In this document: piece by piece, positions 10,555-21,808 of the stretch
Layout: each line of letters opens with the position of its first letter
Position numbering within the stretch: position 1 is the first letter of the stretch
NCBI GenBank assembly: GCA_003952965.2
Contig: CM025854.1
Coordinates: 3,743,982-3,807,981, forward strand
From: Morella rubra
Lineage: Eukaryota > Streptophyta > Magnoliopsida > Fagales > Myricaceae
Direction of reading: 5' to 3'
DNA length: 64,000 nucleotides
The notes under the pieces: model-generated
What the model saw: the letters and a program-made list of their open reading frames with translations, nothing else
Told to the model about the DNA's origin: nothing
Databases searched by the model: none
Position numbers and translations under genes: made by a program

Positions 10555-11260
10555 CTTGTGCTGTTTAATGATGAATGTATTAAATTTTATATTTTTTAAT
10601 ATTTACTTTGTCTTTCTTTGAATGAAATCAGAAAATTCGATCAGAAAATTATAAGGATATCAATTTAAAATAAAATTAGCAAAAACAACCCTTGAAACAA
10701 GGTCATTTCTTTATATATTTATGATTTAAATTTGTAATGACAAAAGAAAGTATATCTGTTAATCAGTAGAAAAGAGTGAAACAAGATACTTTTTATACAC
10801 CTTTATCAATTTAAAAAAAAAGGTTTCCAAAAAAAAAAAAGAAAAAAAAAAGGTTAAAATAAGCTATAACGGATAGGGCGATGACGTACCGGTTATAATT
10901 ACACACAACCATGCTGCAACGGCAGGGGGGAAAAAGAAACGAATGCTGTAACGTTGTAACAGTAGGTACCGTCCATTATTATATAGCCGTTGCCACGTGC
11001 TAGCACAAGGCTGTCACTTTCCCAACGGTCACAAAACGGTCACTTTTTCTGGGTCGTCGGATTTGTTATCGATGACCTAAAATCTGTGGCTGCGATTTCC
11101 CCAATTCTTACCGTCAAAAACTTGAAACACCTTCGCGAGGGTGGAAAGTAGAAAAAGAAATTAAAGAATGGAATTGTGCAAGCTTTTTAATGATTATTTC
11201 ACGCTTAAATGACCACTTTACCCTTTCACGTCAAGCTATTTTAATACTCGTGGGTGTTAA

Positions 11261-11447
11261 GGTGGGGTTTGGCTGCTAAAATTTTAAAAGTTTTAAATTT
11301 TTTTTTTTTCGTATATAAAAATTGATAAAAAAAATAAAGATCAAGATAATTTGAGAGTGAATTTATTATATTTATTTGAAAAAAATAATTTAATAAGAAA
11401 AGAAATGTTATTTAAAATTATTAAATATTTAACAGTCAAACACCACC
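11261..11447. mobile_element. MITE-like element, GTGTTTG family, copy 2
   Basis: The ends are GGTGGGGTTTGGCTGCTAAA and, on the other strand, GGTGGTGTTTGACTGTTAAA. The 187-bp A/T-rich body includes a stretch around AAAAAAAATAAAGAT that also occurs in the copy at 32805-32994. Confidence 0.5.
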
Positions 11448-12176
11448 AATTACATACCCAACAAAAATTAAAATTCTGCAAACATTCCTTTGAGTGAAGC
11501 AGAAATGAAGCTCCTATTCCGCCATATAAATAGGTCCTAAATTAGTCAAAGTCTGCTATTTTCCTTCTTTTTTTTTTTAAATCCATTGTTAATATTAGTT
11601 AATGATATTCTCTTCTTCCTTATCCCTTTGTTGTGGGTTAAGCATTTCTATATTTAAAGCATAGTGTAATTTAACTCCAAACAGAGAAAAATTAAAAAAG
11701 AAGGTAGCATATAGTGTCAGCTTACAGACAACACACTTTCCATTTGCCGAGGAAAAAAAATACACTTTACATTTGGCGCTGAAGTTTTCTGAGCTTGACC
11801 ACATGTGACCAGAATACCCTTTTTTTCCACCTTCTTTTCGAGACATTCTCCAATTCAGATTACCTGGATGATCAGGGGGCCCAGGATCATCAGACGACCG
11901 AGACTTGCCAGCCAAAAGCACCATAAAATTTAAAAAAGCCATATTGGAGAAAATATAATAAAAAAAGGATCACACTCTGGAGAGGATAAGAACAAAACAC
12001 AGAGACCAACCATAACCTGTCAACATCCCTCTGCTCTTTCCAGAACAATCCCCTATCCCGTAATACCGTCCTTGAGATTAGAATAGTTTATAAAGAACCC
12101 CTTGATTAAAAGTAAAATAATTGTAACAAGACAGCCCATTTCCGCTTTCAAATCATAGAACCCCCCTCCTGTTCTC

Positions 12177-12185
12177 TTTATAAAA
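12177..12185 (+). promoter_or_regulatory. TATA box of the PIP1 gene
   Basis: TTTATAAAA lies 96 bases before the start codon. With transcription starting about 30 bases downstream, this predicts a 5' leader of roughly 70 bases. Confidence 0.6.
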
Positions 12186-12280
12186 CCACCTTACCTTCTT
12201 CCTTCACAGCCTTGAGTGTGGTTGAGAAAACACAGTATCTTTTTTGAGAGGAGAGAGAAAGCTCCGAAAGTAGTGAAAAT

Positions 12281-14271
12281 ATGGAGGGAAAGGAAGAAGA
12301 TGTTAAGCTTGGAGCAAACAAGTACTCAGAGAGGCAGCCTTTGGGCACAGCAGCCCAGACAGACAAGGACTACAAGGAGCCACCCCCAGCTCCTTTGTTT
12401 GAGCCAGGGGAGCTGTCCTCATGGTCCTTCTACAGGGCTGGGATTGCAGAGTTCATGGCCACCTTTTTGTTCCTCTACATCACCATCTTGACTGTGATGG
12501 GTGTGAGCAACTCCACCAACAAGTGTGCTACTGTGGGTATCCAAGGAATTGCTTGGGCTTTTGGTGGTATGATTTTTGCCCTTGTCTACTGCACTGCCGG
12601 TATCTCAGGTTAGCTTCCTCGCCTCTCCTTTTTATGGTGTCTTGATCTTCTTTGATGGGTTTGTCTCTTTTCATTACTCTTGCTCGGACGTTCTTCTAGC
12701 TGCAATGGATTTATTCCTGTAAAAAGGCTATGAAGCTAAAACATTTCCTAGGAGGTCTTTACTAACCAAAGATCTGTGCTTGTTTTGCTACAGGTGGACA
12801 CATCAACCCAGCTGTGACCTTTGGGCTCCTTTTGGCAAGGAAGCTTTCACTCACAAGAGCTCTATTCTACATCGTCATGCAGTGCCTCGGAGCCATCTGT
12901 GGGGCTGGTGTTGTGAAGGGCTTCTTACATAAGAACCACCTGTACGAGACCTTGGGTGGTGGAGCCAACTATGTGCACCATGGCTACACCAAGGGTGATG
13001 GCCTTGGTGCTGAGATCATTGGCACCTTTGTCCTTGTCTACACTGTCTTCTCTGCCACCGATGCTAAGAGAAGCGCCAGAGACTCTCACGTCCCTGTATG
13101 TGCTCGCTGATATCTATGTTTTCTTAACTTTATCATGCCTTTCGTCTTGTTTAACTTTTGCGCGTTCTGCTAGTGCGTTTGGTGTTCCATACCGTTAATT
13201 TTCATGGTCTTAAACTGTAGACCTAGTTTTCATTATCTCTTTCTTCTTGCCTTGTAAAAAGTACTATTTTCATTAGGTTTTCTCGTAGTTTATCGCACGC
13301 AGAATGTGGTGCTTTTGTTCTGTTCTATTTTTCTTTTGATGTTACTGTAGGTTTTTGATCAGGATTATTTCAAGAGGATTGTTTGATTCCCTTACCTTTT
13401 TGCCTTCCTTCTGGTACATTCTTTTCAAAATAAGATAGTTTTTTTTCCCCAAACTCAACAAAATTTAGATGGTCTCCAAGACCCAGAAGTGGTCTCTTTT
13501 TTAAAAAAGTAAGCGGTTTTTTGTTAACTTGTAGTCTGGTTATAGCTGTTGGATACTGGTAGGTTCCTTCCATTTTCTGATGAGTTATAGTGGGTTTCGT
13601 TTGATTTAGTTCTAGCATGAGCTGTGCAGTCCTATGTGGGAGTGTGCGGGGTGCTTTTTAGGTGAGACCTCGTGGGTGTCTGACCCACCACATGGGAATT
13701 ATTATACAACAATACTACCGTGGGGTCCTTCAGGCTTTTGTTGGTTTCTTTTGGATCTTTATTGCCCTTATCTTCTGGTCCTCGTCCACTTTGTTTTAGA
13801 AAGATAACTATCATCGCATACAAACGAGCATCTCAAAATTATCTACCATGGATTTTGATAGATTTACGTTGTTGTGTAGCCATGCAAACAGCGGTATCTG
13901 AATCCTGATTTAGCGTTTTATCATGTTTGCAGATTTTGGCTCCACTTCCCATTGGGTTCGCTGTGTTCTTGGTTCACTTGGCCACCATCCCCATCACAGG
14001 AACTGGTATTAACCCGGCAAGGAGTCTTGGAGCTGCCATTATCTACAACAAAGACCTTGCCTGGGATGACCAAGTAAGTATTTTGAGATCAACCTTGCAA
14101 TAATCAAGAACCTCTCCCTTTGTATGCTTTTGAGTGGATGAGAATATAATCTAATCTCTCGCTTTGCTTAAACAGTGGATCTTCTGGGTGGGACCCTTTA
14201 TTGGAGCTGCTCTTGCTGCTGTGTACCACCAAATAGTCATTAGAGCCATTCCTTTCAAGGCCAGGGCTTAA
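12281..14271 (+). CDS. PIP1: PIP1-type plasma-membrane aquaporin, 4 exons, 288 aa
   Basis: It forms a membrane channel for water and possibly small solutes in the plasma membrane. Exons are 12281-12608, 12794-13095, 13933-14073 and 14176-14271, all with GT-AG borders and consistent phase. The long cytosolic N-terminus [20 protein letters not shown] is diagnostic of PIP1 rather than PIP2. Both pore motifs are present: HINPAVTF opens exon 2 and GINPARS lies in exon 3. Loop-E-side residues H (FLVHLAT), T (ITGTG) and R (NPARS) fit the usual PIP selectivity filter. The protein has six helices, a short C-terminus KARA and normal family length. No defect was seen. It has its own TATA box. PIP1 proteins usually work as heterotetramers with PIP2; that is family knowledge. 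The exact PIP1 number cannot be assigned. Confidence 0.97.
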
Positions 14272-15545
14272 GATTCTTCCTTCTTCTGTATCTTAAACCA
14301 TCTCTGTTTACGTCTATTTTCTTTTCTCTTTGTTGTGTATTATCAGAGCGATTCCTTTAATGTGCATGTGATGTGGAGGTGTTAATTATGTGTGTAAATT
14401 ATGCTGTTTTAAGTTTGTGACAGCTTTTAATGGAGAATTCTTTATGGTTAATTAATGGTTATGCCCGAATATAAACTATGCTGTTCTAAGGTAGCTACAC
14501 TGATATTCCTCACGGGGCCTCCTACCTTTGCGTATCATTAGGACTGATAGTAAGGCTGCTTGCCACTGAGGCCATTAAGAACGAAGTTAAAGTAAAGCTT
14601 TCTTTTCTTTGTGCTTAGAAAAAAGTATAAAGCTTTCTTGAGCACGCCCTATTCTTTGATTGGCCCATAGGCGCTCTCAGATGAAAAAGAAACCTCGAAA
14701 GGGACCAGCTCTATAAAGGTTTTCGTCTCTCACTATACGCATCTCGGGAAAAGCAAATGGGAAAATTGGAAATTGTCTCTAGATATGATCATATCATACA
14801 TCAAAACTGAAAGCGAGAGGCATTGGAGATTGTTGGATGTTTTTTCTCTGTCTCTTTTGCTGGTTACCAACCTCGGCCATGCCCAGCTCCACCGAGTTTG
14901 CGCCCCAGCGCTCCACTCGTGGATATCTCACACGGTCTCATGCAATGTTTACTCGGGCCTAATGGCCCAAAGATGATAAAGGTGGGTTTTACAGGAGTAA
15001 TATGGCTGTAGCTGCTATCAGGAGACCACACCTGAGCAACTAGAAGATCTGCCTTGGCTGTATGCTGGTTATGATCTCCCATGATTGTACATAAAGAAAA
15101 AACAAAAGACAAAAAAAAAAGTAAGCTCACAACCAATGTAAAAAAAGCAAGGACTCCTAGCTTGAGGGGATTAGATTTTGTTGGGGCTGAGAGAAGCTTT
15201 TGTGTAAATGTCATTGGACATGGAAACCATATGGCTTCTTGGGGGAGCCAGAGTATTTTGAACTTTCTTTTTACTGACGAGAGGTTTGTCTTGAATTGGG
15301 CAATAGATGAAGAGCATTTCAACAACCCATCTCTATGGGCCTTATCAAGTTTCTAAAGATTATGTCAAGAGGATTGCATTACAGTAAAAACTGTCCCAGT
15401 TACACACTTCACCACATGTTATCTAGTTCTCTAAAAGGTGATCGAGCTCAAATCCTGGGTGGCCGACCACCTCAAACAACAACTGTCATGGCCACGTTTG
15501 ATAAGCGCACATGAGTGGATAGGAAAAAAAAAAAAAAAAATCGTT
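14272..15545. other. aquaporin 3' UTR and intergenic DNA
   Basis: The first ~200 bases are probably the PIP1 3' UTR. Beyond that no exon or repeat was recognised. Small frames between 14773 and 15356 overlap on both strands and show no family resemblance. Confidence 0.5.
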
Positions 15546-15913
15546 TAAGACAATGGGAAATTTACAAATACATACTAAGTTTTAACGACTTTTTAAAAAA
15601 CTCACTTAGTTTTAAAAAATTTCAAAACGCTCACTAGGTTTATCATTTTGGTATAAAAACTCACTGAACTCAACGCCGTTAGACCGGTTTAAATAAATAA
15701 AAAATATAATTAAAATTTGTTTAAGGACACGTGTCACAGTATGATTGGACAGGATGAATTTTCCGTTAAACCGGTCTAACGGCGTTGGGTTCAGTGAGTT
15801 TTTATACCAAAATGATAAACCTAGTGAGCGTTTTGAAATTTTTTAAAACTCAGTAAGTTTTTTAAAAAGTCGTTAAAACTTAGTGTGGTATTTGTAAATT
15901 TTCCTAAGACAAT
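15546..15913. mobile_element. Mutator-type foldback MITE with 9-bp target duplication
   Basis: The element spans 15555-15904 (350 bp). It begins GGGAAATTTACAAATAC and ends with the inverted copy reading GGAAAATTTACAAATAC. The inverted arms are very long, 15555-15692 and 15766-15904, nearly perfect and separated by only about 73 bases. TAAGACAAT occurs directly outside both ends (15546-15554 and 15905-15913). A 9-bp duplication with long terminal inverted repeats is the signature of Mutator-like elements. There is no coding capacity, so it would depend on a transposase elsewhere. A transcript would fold into a near-perfect hairpin. Confidence 0.85.
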
Positions 15914-16873
15914 TTAACATCCTCTTAACCAAATAAGCACAAATGCAAAGCCGGTTACAAGACGAACATGGCTTTGTAAACAAAATTTTGTTAAAATTTT
16001 AAAAACACACGCAGGGAAATGTTAAGAAAACTCTACCCTCTAATCAAGCAACAGCACAAAAACTGTCAAATGAGAAAATCTTTATCCTTGTGTTTTTTTG
16101 CACGGAATTTTATAAAATCCCGTTTTCTTTGTACGTGGGCTACATGACAAAAAAGCGATTGCTTCTATTGCCTTGCACTTCTATTTTTTGATATGAGTTT
16201 TGGTGAGTACCATCTGGGACATCAATGCCATACTTCTTGTGGGATTTTTTTTATATGACACAAACACTGAATTTGGAACTTAAAATACAAGATAAAATTC
16301 ATAATTTCTATGTTAACTGAGGCTAAAATTCTTCAATTCATCGGATAGTTCTAAGTATATGGATTTTAGTTCAAAGTGTCTGGATTTCATGTGTGTATTA
16401 ATATGGTATAACATATGAACAGTTGGTTTACAAAAAATGGCCGCAAATAGCTGGTACCAGATGGCACCACAAGATCCACCCTAATCGAACGGCTATTCCA
16501 TAGGTTAAGTATGTTCCAGTTAAGCTCACCCTTAATTATTTTTAGTCCATACCAGTTGGGACACCCAACTATTTTTGGACATGTTCACACAAGTTTGTTG
16601 CAGCTTTTTTTGTTTTGTCTTATTTCGTGATCTTCAGATCCCGTTTTGCCCGTAGAATTTCCACTAGCTCCAATAGTTTATTTTGCTCGAGGACCTCTTT
16701 TTTTTTTTTTTCGAGGACCTCAATGGAATAAAAAATTTATCGCTTATTTTTTTGGAGGACGTCGATGTATTTTTTGGCTATAAGTTTTACTTTACTGCCC
16801 GCTGAGAAAGTTGGCGCAAAGGTAGGAAGCGACTCCCGAGTTGGTGAGTCTGACTGGTATTATCTCTGACAAG
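15914..16873. other. intergenic region and promoter of the dehydrogenase gene
   Basis: No coding exon was recognised. A weak TATA-like CTATAAGT lies near 16779, about 95 bases before the start codon, but it is not strong enough to list separately. Confidence 0.45.
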
Positions 16874-19800
16874 ATGTGGATTTTTAGCTGGAAAGGGCCC
16901 TCTGGGTTCTCAGCCTGCTCCACAGCAGAAGAAGTTACGCAAGGAATTGATGGAGCTGGTCTCACTGCCATCGTCACAGGTATTTTCCTTTGATCTGAGT
17001 GTACTATCGTTGTCGTCATTCTTTTTTCTTTTTTTTTTGCTAGGCCGTTGGCGTCATTCTTATTCAGGTGATGCATATAAATTTTTCTTTCTTTGGGAAT
17101 TTGTGTTGTCGGAGATACGATTCAGAGTTGTGCCTTTTCTTCTTCCTGGATAATTAATCGGATGAAATAGGTAGTTCTTTGTTCCGTGTTAGTGGTCTTG
17201 TATATCTTTCATGCATTTCAGCTTATCATCCATTTCAGGGTCTAGAATCGGGAAGAGGAAAAAGGAAATGAGAAGGGCTTAAAAAAATGATCGTTTTGAC
17301 GAAAGTAGGACGATTTAGTTTTCCTTTTCCGCTTATCTTGATTTTGTTTTGTGTCCAAACATTGTTCAATTTTTCTCATGTGAGAGTGAGGGAAGGGGCC
17401 TCGTAGAATATAAATTTTGGTACTTTTGCAATGGTATCTTTGTGTATATCATGGATTCATGAGTTTTTATAAAATAGATGGAGTGGATGAAACCGAGCAA
17501 GTACATGATGGAAGACGAGTTGGTCTTTACGTTCTACTACGGTGGTTATCATTGATTGGTATTCTGCTTCATTGGAAGTAGTTCTTGATTAATCACGCTC
17601 CTGATCCCTCGACATAAATTTAGTTTCTGTTTCATGCGAGATTTTTGGAACTGTTTAATTAAGATCTCAAAATTGGCACCTAAGCATGTATTGTACTAAT
17701 ACCAGGCAAGTGATGTGATAAGTCTTCATTACGGTGGTGTTTTGTGTTTGCCAAGTGCATGCTTATTTTATAACTTGCTTACCATCTAAAGGTGAGCACA
17801 AGTAATTAATCTGCTAAATGGACATTCTATTTGGGAAGTGAATCCCAAAGAAAATAAAAGAGAATAATAAAGCTTTTGACAACTGACTCAGAAAAAACAA
17901 GTATTGGGCGGTTTGGTTAGTTCTAGCATATAATCGTACTGTTTATAATAGTTGCTCATTCAGAAATTCACTCGACCACTTGTTAGTTTTGCTACAAATC
18001 TATCTGGTGTTTTATCTTTTACATTCTTAAAGAAAATATATTTTTGAATTACCTTTTCCTCGTCTTTTTTTCTAGGAGGAATTATAGCAAAATTTAGGAG
18101 GGAATGCTTTTCCCCATTTATTGTTTCTTCATAAATCTTTAGATTGCTGTACTTTTTATTCCTTGAACTTTTTCTTGGTTGGTCTCCAACAAGTTTCTTG
18201 TTTTTAGACAAGTTAACTAATGCACTCATTTCGCTTTTGCTGGAAGCTTTTGGACCTAGCTAAAAGGAATTCAGCGTTATCTTATGGCATCGTAACTTAT
18301 ATATTTATGCTGGTGAGTTTCAGAAAAAGTAAGCAAATTGTTGGCGATGTTTGACTGTTGGTTGTCCAATTAGATAGGACTTTTCCTCGTATTTCTTTTC
18401 TTACTTTGTACTTTTCTGTTGTATCCTACACAAATAAAGTGTGAAAACTACTAACAAAAGTGACATATTGATTTCATACTGATTGTTTGTATCCCTGTCA
18501 TTGGCCGGGGCAATTGGTAAATTCTACACATTTGGACATATTTCAGTCATCACGTTGATTTGAATTTCAGGAGCATCAAGTGGCCTTGGTGCAGAGACGA
18601 CACGTGTTCTGGCATTGCGCAGTGTCCATGTCATTATGGCTGTCAGGAATATGGATGCTGGTAGGAACGTGAGAGAACAAATCCTTAAGGAAACCCCCAA
18701 CGCTAAGATTGAGGTCATGGAGTTAGATCTCAGTTCAATGGGATCAGTAAGGAAATTTGCATCAGCTTATGCTGAATCCGGCCTTCCACTGAATCTTCTC
18801 ATGTAAGGACACTAAGCTGGATCCTTCGTGATTAAGTAAATTCTATCCCCTCATTGTGATGCAATCATGTGTCTGCTTGCACATGCTTGCATGCATTGCT
18901 GAGCATAGTAGTTTGTGTTGTGTTTCATTTGCTCCTTCATTGAACTCATTAGAATAGAAACCCCAAAACCCCAAGAGAAAAGCTTTTGTTTCAGTCCGGT
19001 ATTTAGATTCGAAGCTTAACAATAAGAGTGAAACTCTCTAGTGTTTGCTTGAAAGTAACAATGCAGGGGTGATGGCATCTCCGTACACTCTTTCCCAAGA
19101 CAACATTGAACTGCAGTTTGCGACTAACCACATCGGTACGTTACAAGAGTCTTCTTTGATCTCTAGGGTGCAATGATGACAGTTTTGAAGCAGGGAATTT
19201 AGCTACTTAATTTTCCATTTTTTCTTATATTTTTCGGGAATTGGGAACATTCTTTTTGTTGACTGATAAATAAAAGCTTGTACCAGGTTCCAAAAATCTG
19301 CTCCTACCAGTTGTATTGCTTCCTGAAATTTTCTGTTCAGTTTCCACAATTTTTCTTTGGGAGCTAAAGAAAAAAAACCACTATGTAAAAATTAAAAAGT
19401 TGTCCTTCTTGTTACATCCTTTTCTCTGATGATATGCTTGCGATTTTCTAGTCACCTAGTGGAATATGGAGTGCTTGAGATCTTACTACCATTGTAGGTC
19501 ATTTTCTTCTAACAAACCTGCTATTGGAGACAATGAAAAATACGGCTCGTCAAAGCAACAAGGAAGGAAGGATTGTTATTTTAGCATCTGAGGGTCACCG
19601 GTTTGCGTATCGTGAAGGAATTCGTTTTGATAAAATCAATGATGAATCAGGGTAAAGCTTTGACTGACCGCTTTGATGACTCTGGCCTCTAAGTAGCATT
19701 GTTTTATGGGTTGTGGTGCTAATAAATTGCAATGTCTTTCCCATAACTTTATACTTGATTCAACAGATATAACGGCATATTTGCTTATGGACAATCAAAG

Positions 19801-21808
19801 CTTGCCAACATATTGCATGCTAAGGAACTTGCAAGGCGTTTGAAGGTACTGGAATACATATAAGCCATCAATTATTAATTCCAGATAGGAAGACAATAAT
19901 ACCTGTTAATGGATTGTCCTCATTAAGGAAAATTCTTATTTTAATTTTTGTTTTTAATAATCTAAAAAAGGTTTGAGAAAATTTGTTCAATCTCTGAATT
20001 ACCTGACAGAGAAATGCTTATGCAAGCCACACATTTTCATGTCTGTTGCCGACAAAAGGATAAATAGCTTCCAAAGACGAAGAAATGTCACTGAACATGG
20101 TGGGGAGTCAGGGAAATAGTTTTCTTTAAAACATTGCCACTTGAATTGTTGGTTGTCTGCCTATTTAGATGCTGTCATTACAAATGTCTTGGTGACACCA
20201 GGTCCTTCCAGGTGAGGTCATGCATAAGTGGAGCACATGAAATCGTATGAAGATATATATGTGTCTCTAATTTTTAATGTTTCATTGTGATCCCAATTCT
20301 AAACATCTGGAGAAGTAGAGGAGTAGGGATAAATAAAATGAAGTGTTCAAAAGTATTCACACCCCATTGGAAGTGGAGAAATATGACCTAAGTGCTTGTA
20401 ATCATCACACCGGAAATGTACTGACTTTAACAGTCATAGTTAGTTGTCACTGTTTTTTGTGGTGAAAAATGCATTTAACTACCCTACCGTTGTAATGTGC
20501 ACCACAAACTGTCAATCTTGGTCCATTGTACCTCCAAACGACTAATAAATTGTCAGTTTGGCCCAATATTAAAATCTGACTGTCAAAATCAACAAAAAAA
20601 TTGGTCATGTGGCAAATTTTAACATGGGTGCAAATTCAAAATCTATTGGTAGTTTAGAGGTGCCATAAATTACTGAAAGTCGCCACCATTTCATGCAATA
20701 CGGAGATCGTGGTGTAAGATTAAAATCTTCCACATGGACTGAAGTGATATCAAGTTTTTTGACATTCACTTTCTTTTGTTCTTTCAGTTCGGAATTCCAT
20801 GTGGTCATAATATCATGTGAGGTGGAATATAATCCAGAATTGTTGGTTTCTTCTCTCTTTAACAGGAAGAAGGGGTGGAGATAACTGCTAATGCTCTTCA
20901 TCCAGGAGCAATTGTAACAAATCTTCTGCGTTACCATAGTTTCATTGATTGTAAGCTCCTGAGTCATTTCACTTTACTTTTTTTCTCCTTTGCCTATACA
21001 TTAAAACATTGAAGAAATATACCTTAAGGAGGATCAAATACAAAATCATAAATTCTAGTGTCCTCCAGCAGCATGTCAGCTTGGTGAGCCATATACTTCC
21101 TTTTTTGGGAAATTCATCATATCCCTTTCACTTTACTTCATTCTGTTCAAAGATACACTTGCATATTCGGAGTAAGTGAACGGCTGAATTTAATTCCCAC
21201 TGTCCTTTTATTAGGATCAGGTTTCAGGTATTCTAATTTGCACCTGCACAAATCTGATGAAGTTATGGAACTTTTGTGGGCTCTGTTTGAAGAAAACATT
21301 TAGGTTATTTGCATGGTGCTTCTAGGAACAAGTATTCTTTGCAATTGTAGGTTTCCACCTGAAAATCGTGTGGAAACTAGTGCTATGTTTAATCAAATCA
21401 GAGCATGTTCCTAACTTCTTGCATAGAAGGTAAAAATTGTCTGGTTTTATGTTAACGCTTTTACTCTTTTACTTGATGCAGTTATTGCAAGTACAATTGG
21501 TAAATATGTGCTTAAAAATGTGCATCAGGTACGTATTGAAGTATGTCTTTGGATAAGTGATAGTCTAGAGGGTTGGCATGCAAATCCTAAAAAAATGTCC
21601 TTAAAACTGCTTCACTTGAATAAATTCATTTGCATGGATGCAGGGAGCAGCGACTCAATTGTATGTGGCATTGCATCCTCAAGTTAAAGGAGTCAGTGGT
21701 GAATATTTCATGGACAGTAACAAAGCGAACCCGAGCGCTCTGGCTAAAGATGCAGAATTGGCAAGGAAATTGTGGGACTTCAGCTTGAGCTTGACCGAAC
21801 AAAAGTAG
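16874..21808 (+). CDS. TIC32-like short-chain dehydrogenase/reductase, 8 exons, 315 aa
   Basis: An NAD(P)-dependent oxidoreductase of the classical SDR fold, nearest to the plant TIC 32/retinol-dehydrogenase-like group. Exons: 16874-16979, 18571-18802, 19056-19135, 19498-19651, 19767-19845, 20866-20950, 21482-21528, 21644-21808. All borders are GT-AG and phases agree. The dinucleotide-binding TGASSGLG is split across exons 1 and 2. NNAG opens exon 3, a serine (ILASEGH) is in exon 4, and the catalytic YGQSK is in exon 5, so the active site is complete. The start [11 protein letters not shown] matches the family's usual N-terminus. In this family the N-terminus is not a classic cleaved transit peptide, and TIC32 itself acts at the chloroplast inner envelope. 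Location here is inferred only. Intron 1 is 1.6 kb and intron 5 is 1.0 kb, both AT-rich. Confidence 0.93.

Larger units (their letters stand above)
9510..12176. other. intergenic region upstream of the aquaporin gene
   Basis: No coding exon was recognised. It contains two MITE-like elements (10369-10554 and 11261-11447, listed separately), A-rich tracts near 10810-10850, and a cluster of AACGG/CCGTT motifs with a CACGTG core between 10866 and 11045. The final part presumably includes the aquaporin promoter. Confidence 0.6.

Noticed and set aside
14773-15356. Several frames of 60-150 residues on both strands
   Set aside because: They overlap each other on opposite strands, lack motifs, and fall in the aquaporin 3' intergenic DNA.
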